A stretch of 61,027 bases of DNA from CAZMUD01 sp964569715 (GTDB lineage: Bacteria; Chloroflexota; Dehalococcoidia; Dehalococcoidales; UBA2162): positions 1 to 61,027 of the forward strand of contig CAZMUD010000002.1 in assembly GCA_964569715.1 (NCBI GenBank), read 5' to 3'. A model generated the notes under the pieces. The model searched no databases. It saw only the letters and a program-made list of their open reading frames with translations, and was not told where the DNA came from. Each line of letters begins with the position of its first letter. Position 1 is the first letter of the stretch. A program made the translations under genes and the position numbers. Positions 60,416 to 61,027 of the stretch are shown piece after piece.

Positions 60416-60694
60416 CACATAATGAGCCTGTCGTTTAGGCAAAGACTGGCTTAACTATCTTTGAAAAGCATTCTAGCGCTTTTCGTGCCAGGTTGAACAA
60501 AACAAGCAAGTGTTACTCCAGCAACCCATTGGCTTACAGCCAACTTGATGGCTAGACTCCGCAAGAGTATCATAAAAGCCAGAGTTGCCAGAAAGTGCCT
60601 TAACTTGAAGAGAGGGAATTCGGTCCATCTGGCAGTTTCTTCTTACAAGGGGTAGATTGGCAGTTTATCCAAGGTTTTCTAGAGAGAGAGTTTC
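60416..60694. other. Intergenic stretch without recognisable gene
   Basis: I see no coding sequence or RNA gene here. It separates the terminator from the MFS start and may hold decayed sequence of the former integrated element. Confidence 0.35.
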
Positions 60695-61027
60695 TTGATT
60701 AAGAAAGGAAAGTTCCCCAAGGTATTTTTTGGTTGGTGGACTGTTCTAGCTGGTAGTTTTTTATCCGCGTGGGGGATTGGCTTTCAGGTTCACGGATTCT
60801 CCGCATTGTTCCAACCTATAGCCTCAGAATTTGGATTCGGCCGGGCAGCAACATCTGTCGCTACTAGCATTGGGAGGCTTGGTCGGGGGATTGAAGCACC
60901 ACTGGCAGGGGGGCTTGTTGACAGATTTGGACCAAGGTTCTTAATTATCATCGGCATGTTCATCGCCGGTCTAGGCCTCATATTGATGAACTTCATAAAT
61001 TCGCTCTGGACTTTCTATGTAGTTTGG
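60695..61027 (+). CDS. MFS transporter, N-terminal part (cut by window end)
   Basis: A frame open to the window end encodes 111 residues from TTG 60695, preceded by AGAGAGAG. It reads FFGWWTVLAGSFLSAWGIGF, a first transmembrane helix of the oxalate/formate-antiporter-like MFS group. It continues with SVATSIGRLGRGIEAPLAGGL and the loop motif GGLVDRFGPR, then a third helix. Because no stop lies in the window the full length is unknown. Substrate unknown; antiporters of this group often carry carboxylates. Confidence 0.82.
   Translation, partial: MIKKGKFPKVFFGWWTVLAGSFLSAWGIGFQVHGFSALFQPIASEFGFGRAATSVATSIGRLGRGIEAPLAGGLVDRFGPRFLIIIGMFIAGLGLILMNFINSLWTFYVVW

Overview
The window is 61 kb of bacterial DNA that looks like an anaerobic, monoderm member of the Chloroflexota, most likely class Dehalococcoidia or a close relative. 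Pointers are the 46-residue DUF5679 zinc-ribbon protein, a type IV pilus locus without a secretin gene, a selenocysteine formate dehydrogenase with FdhE, a tungsten-type aldehyde:ferredoxin oxidoreductase, and frequent TTG/GTG starts. The assignment is an inference from gene content; no rRNA is present.

Layout. (1) 1-4.6 kb: the 3' part of a formate dehydrogenase alpha gene cut by the window edge, hisS, tRNA-Lys and a small membrane protein. (2) 4.7-14.3 kb: an OmpR-type response regulator, an excisionase-like DNA-binding protein, a prepilin, a receiver protein, then pilB-pilC, three prepilin-like genes, pilO-like and a pilM-pilN fusion. (3) 14.4-21.5 kb, mostly minus strand: DUF5679, TusA-like and DsrE-like proteins, a zinc ribbon, IscU, an IscS-like protein lacking the PLP lysine, then a second, intact NifS with a broken iscU remnant, a NIL-domain protein, a small membrane protein, cysteine synthase and an Rrf2 regulator. 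This is a sulfur and Fe-S assembly block. (4) 21.6-27.3 kb: a formate dehydrogenase operon (Sec-containing alpha, Fe-S beta, cytochrome b gamma, FdhE) behind a strong promoter followed by a terminator-like leader. (5) 27.5-38.5 kb: a divergent catabolic block with a 4-hydroxyphenylacetate hydroxylase/4-hydroxybutyryl-CoA dehydratase-family protein, SDR, AOR and iron alcohol dehydrogenase on the minus strand, and two hotdog proteins, an Old Yellow Enzyme/enoate reductase and an acyl-CoA ligase on the plus strand. A hydrogenase large-subunit remnant lies inside it. (6) 38.5-49.2 kb: a CARDB surface protein, a broken tatD, a pseudo-receiver regulator, secreted proteins and a large two-component operon with a recent 778-bp duplication. 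(7) 49.4-61 kb: an MFS transporter, the transglutaminase/DUF58/MoxR trio, an ABM protein, acetyl-CoA synthetase, a phosphoesterase, a solute-binding protein, tRNA-Ser with an integrase remnant, and the start of another MFS transporter.

How it fits together. The most striking signal is regulatory. Four promoters about 38 kb apart share one geometry: four TTGTGA-like hexamers at offsets 0, 11, 32 and 43, with a TANNNT -10 hexamer exactly 17 bases after the last box. They precede an OmpR-type regulator, the excisionase-like gene of the pilus block, a secreted protein, and a regulator copy. This predicts one regulon tying the pilus block to the distant two-component/secreted-protein block. At the distant block, a duplicated response regulator has landed inside an older regulator gene and so sits under that gene's four-box promoter. 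A second notable point is the split of roles in the sulfur block: the IscS homologue beside intact IscU has lost the PLP lysine and other PLP-contact residues, while the intact NifS sits beside a truncated IscU.
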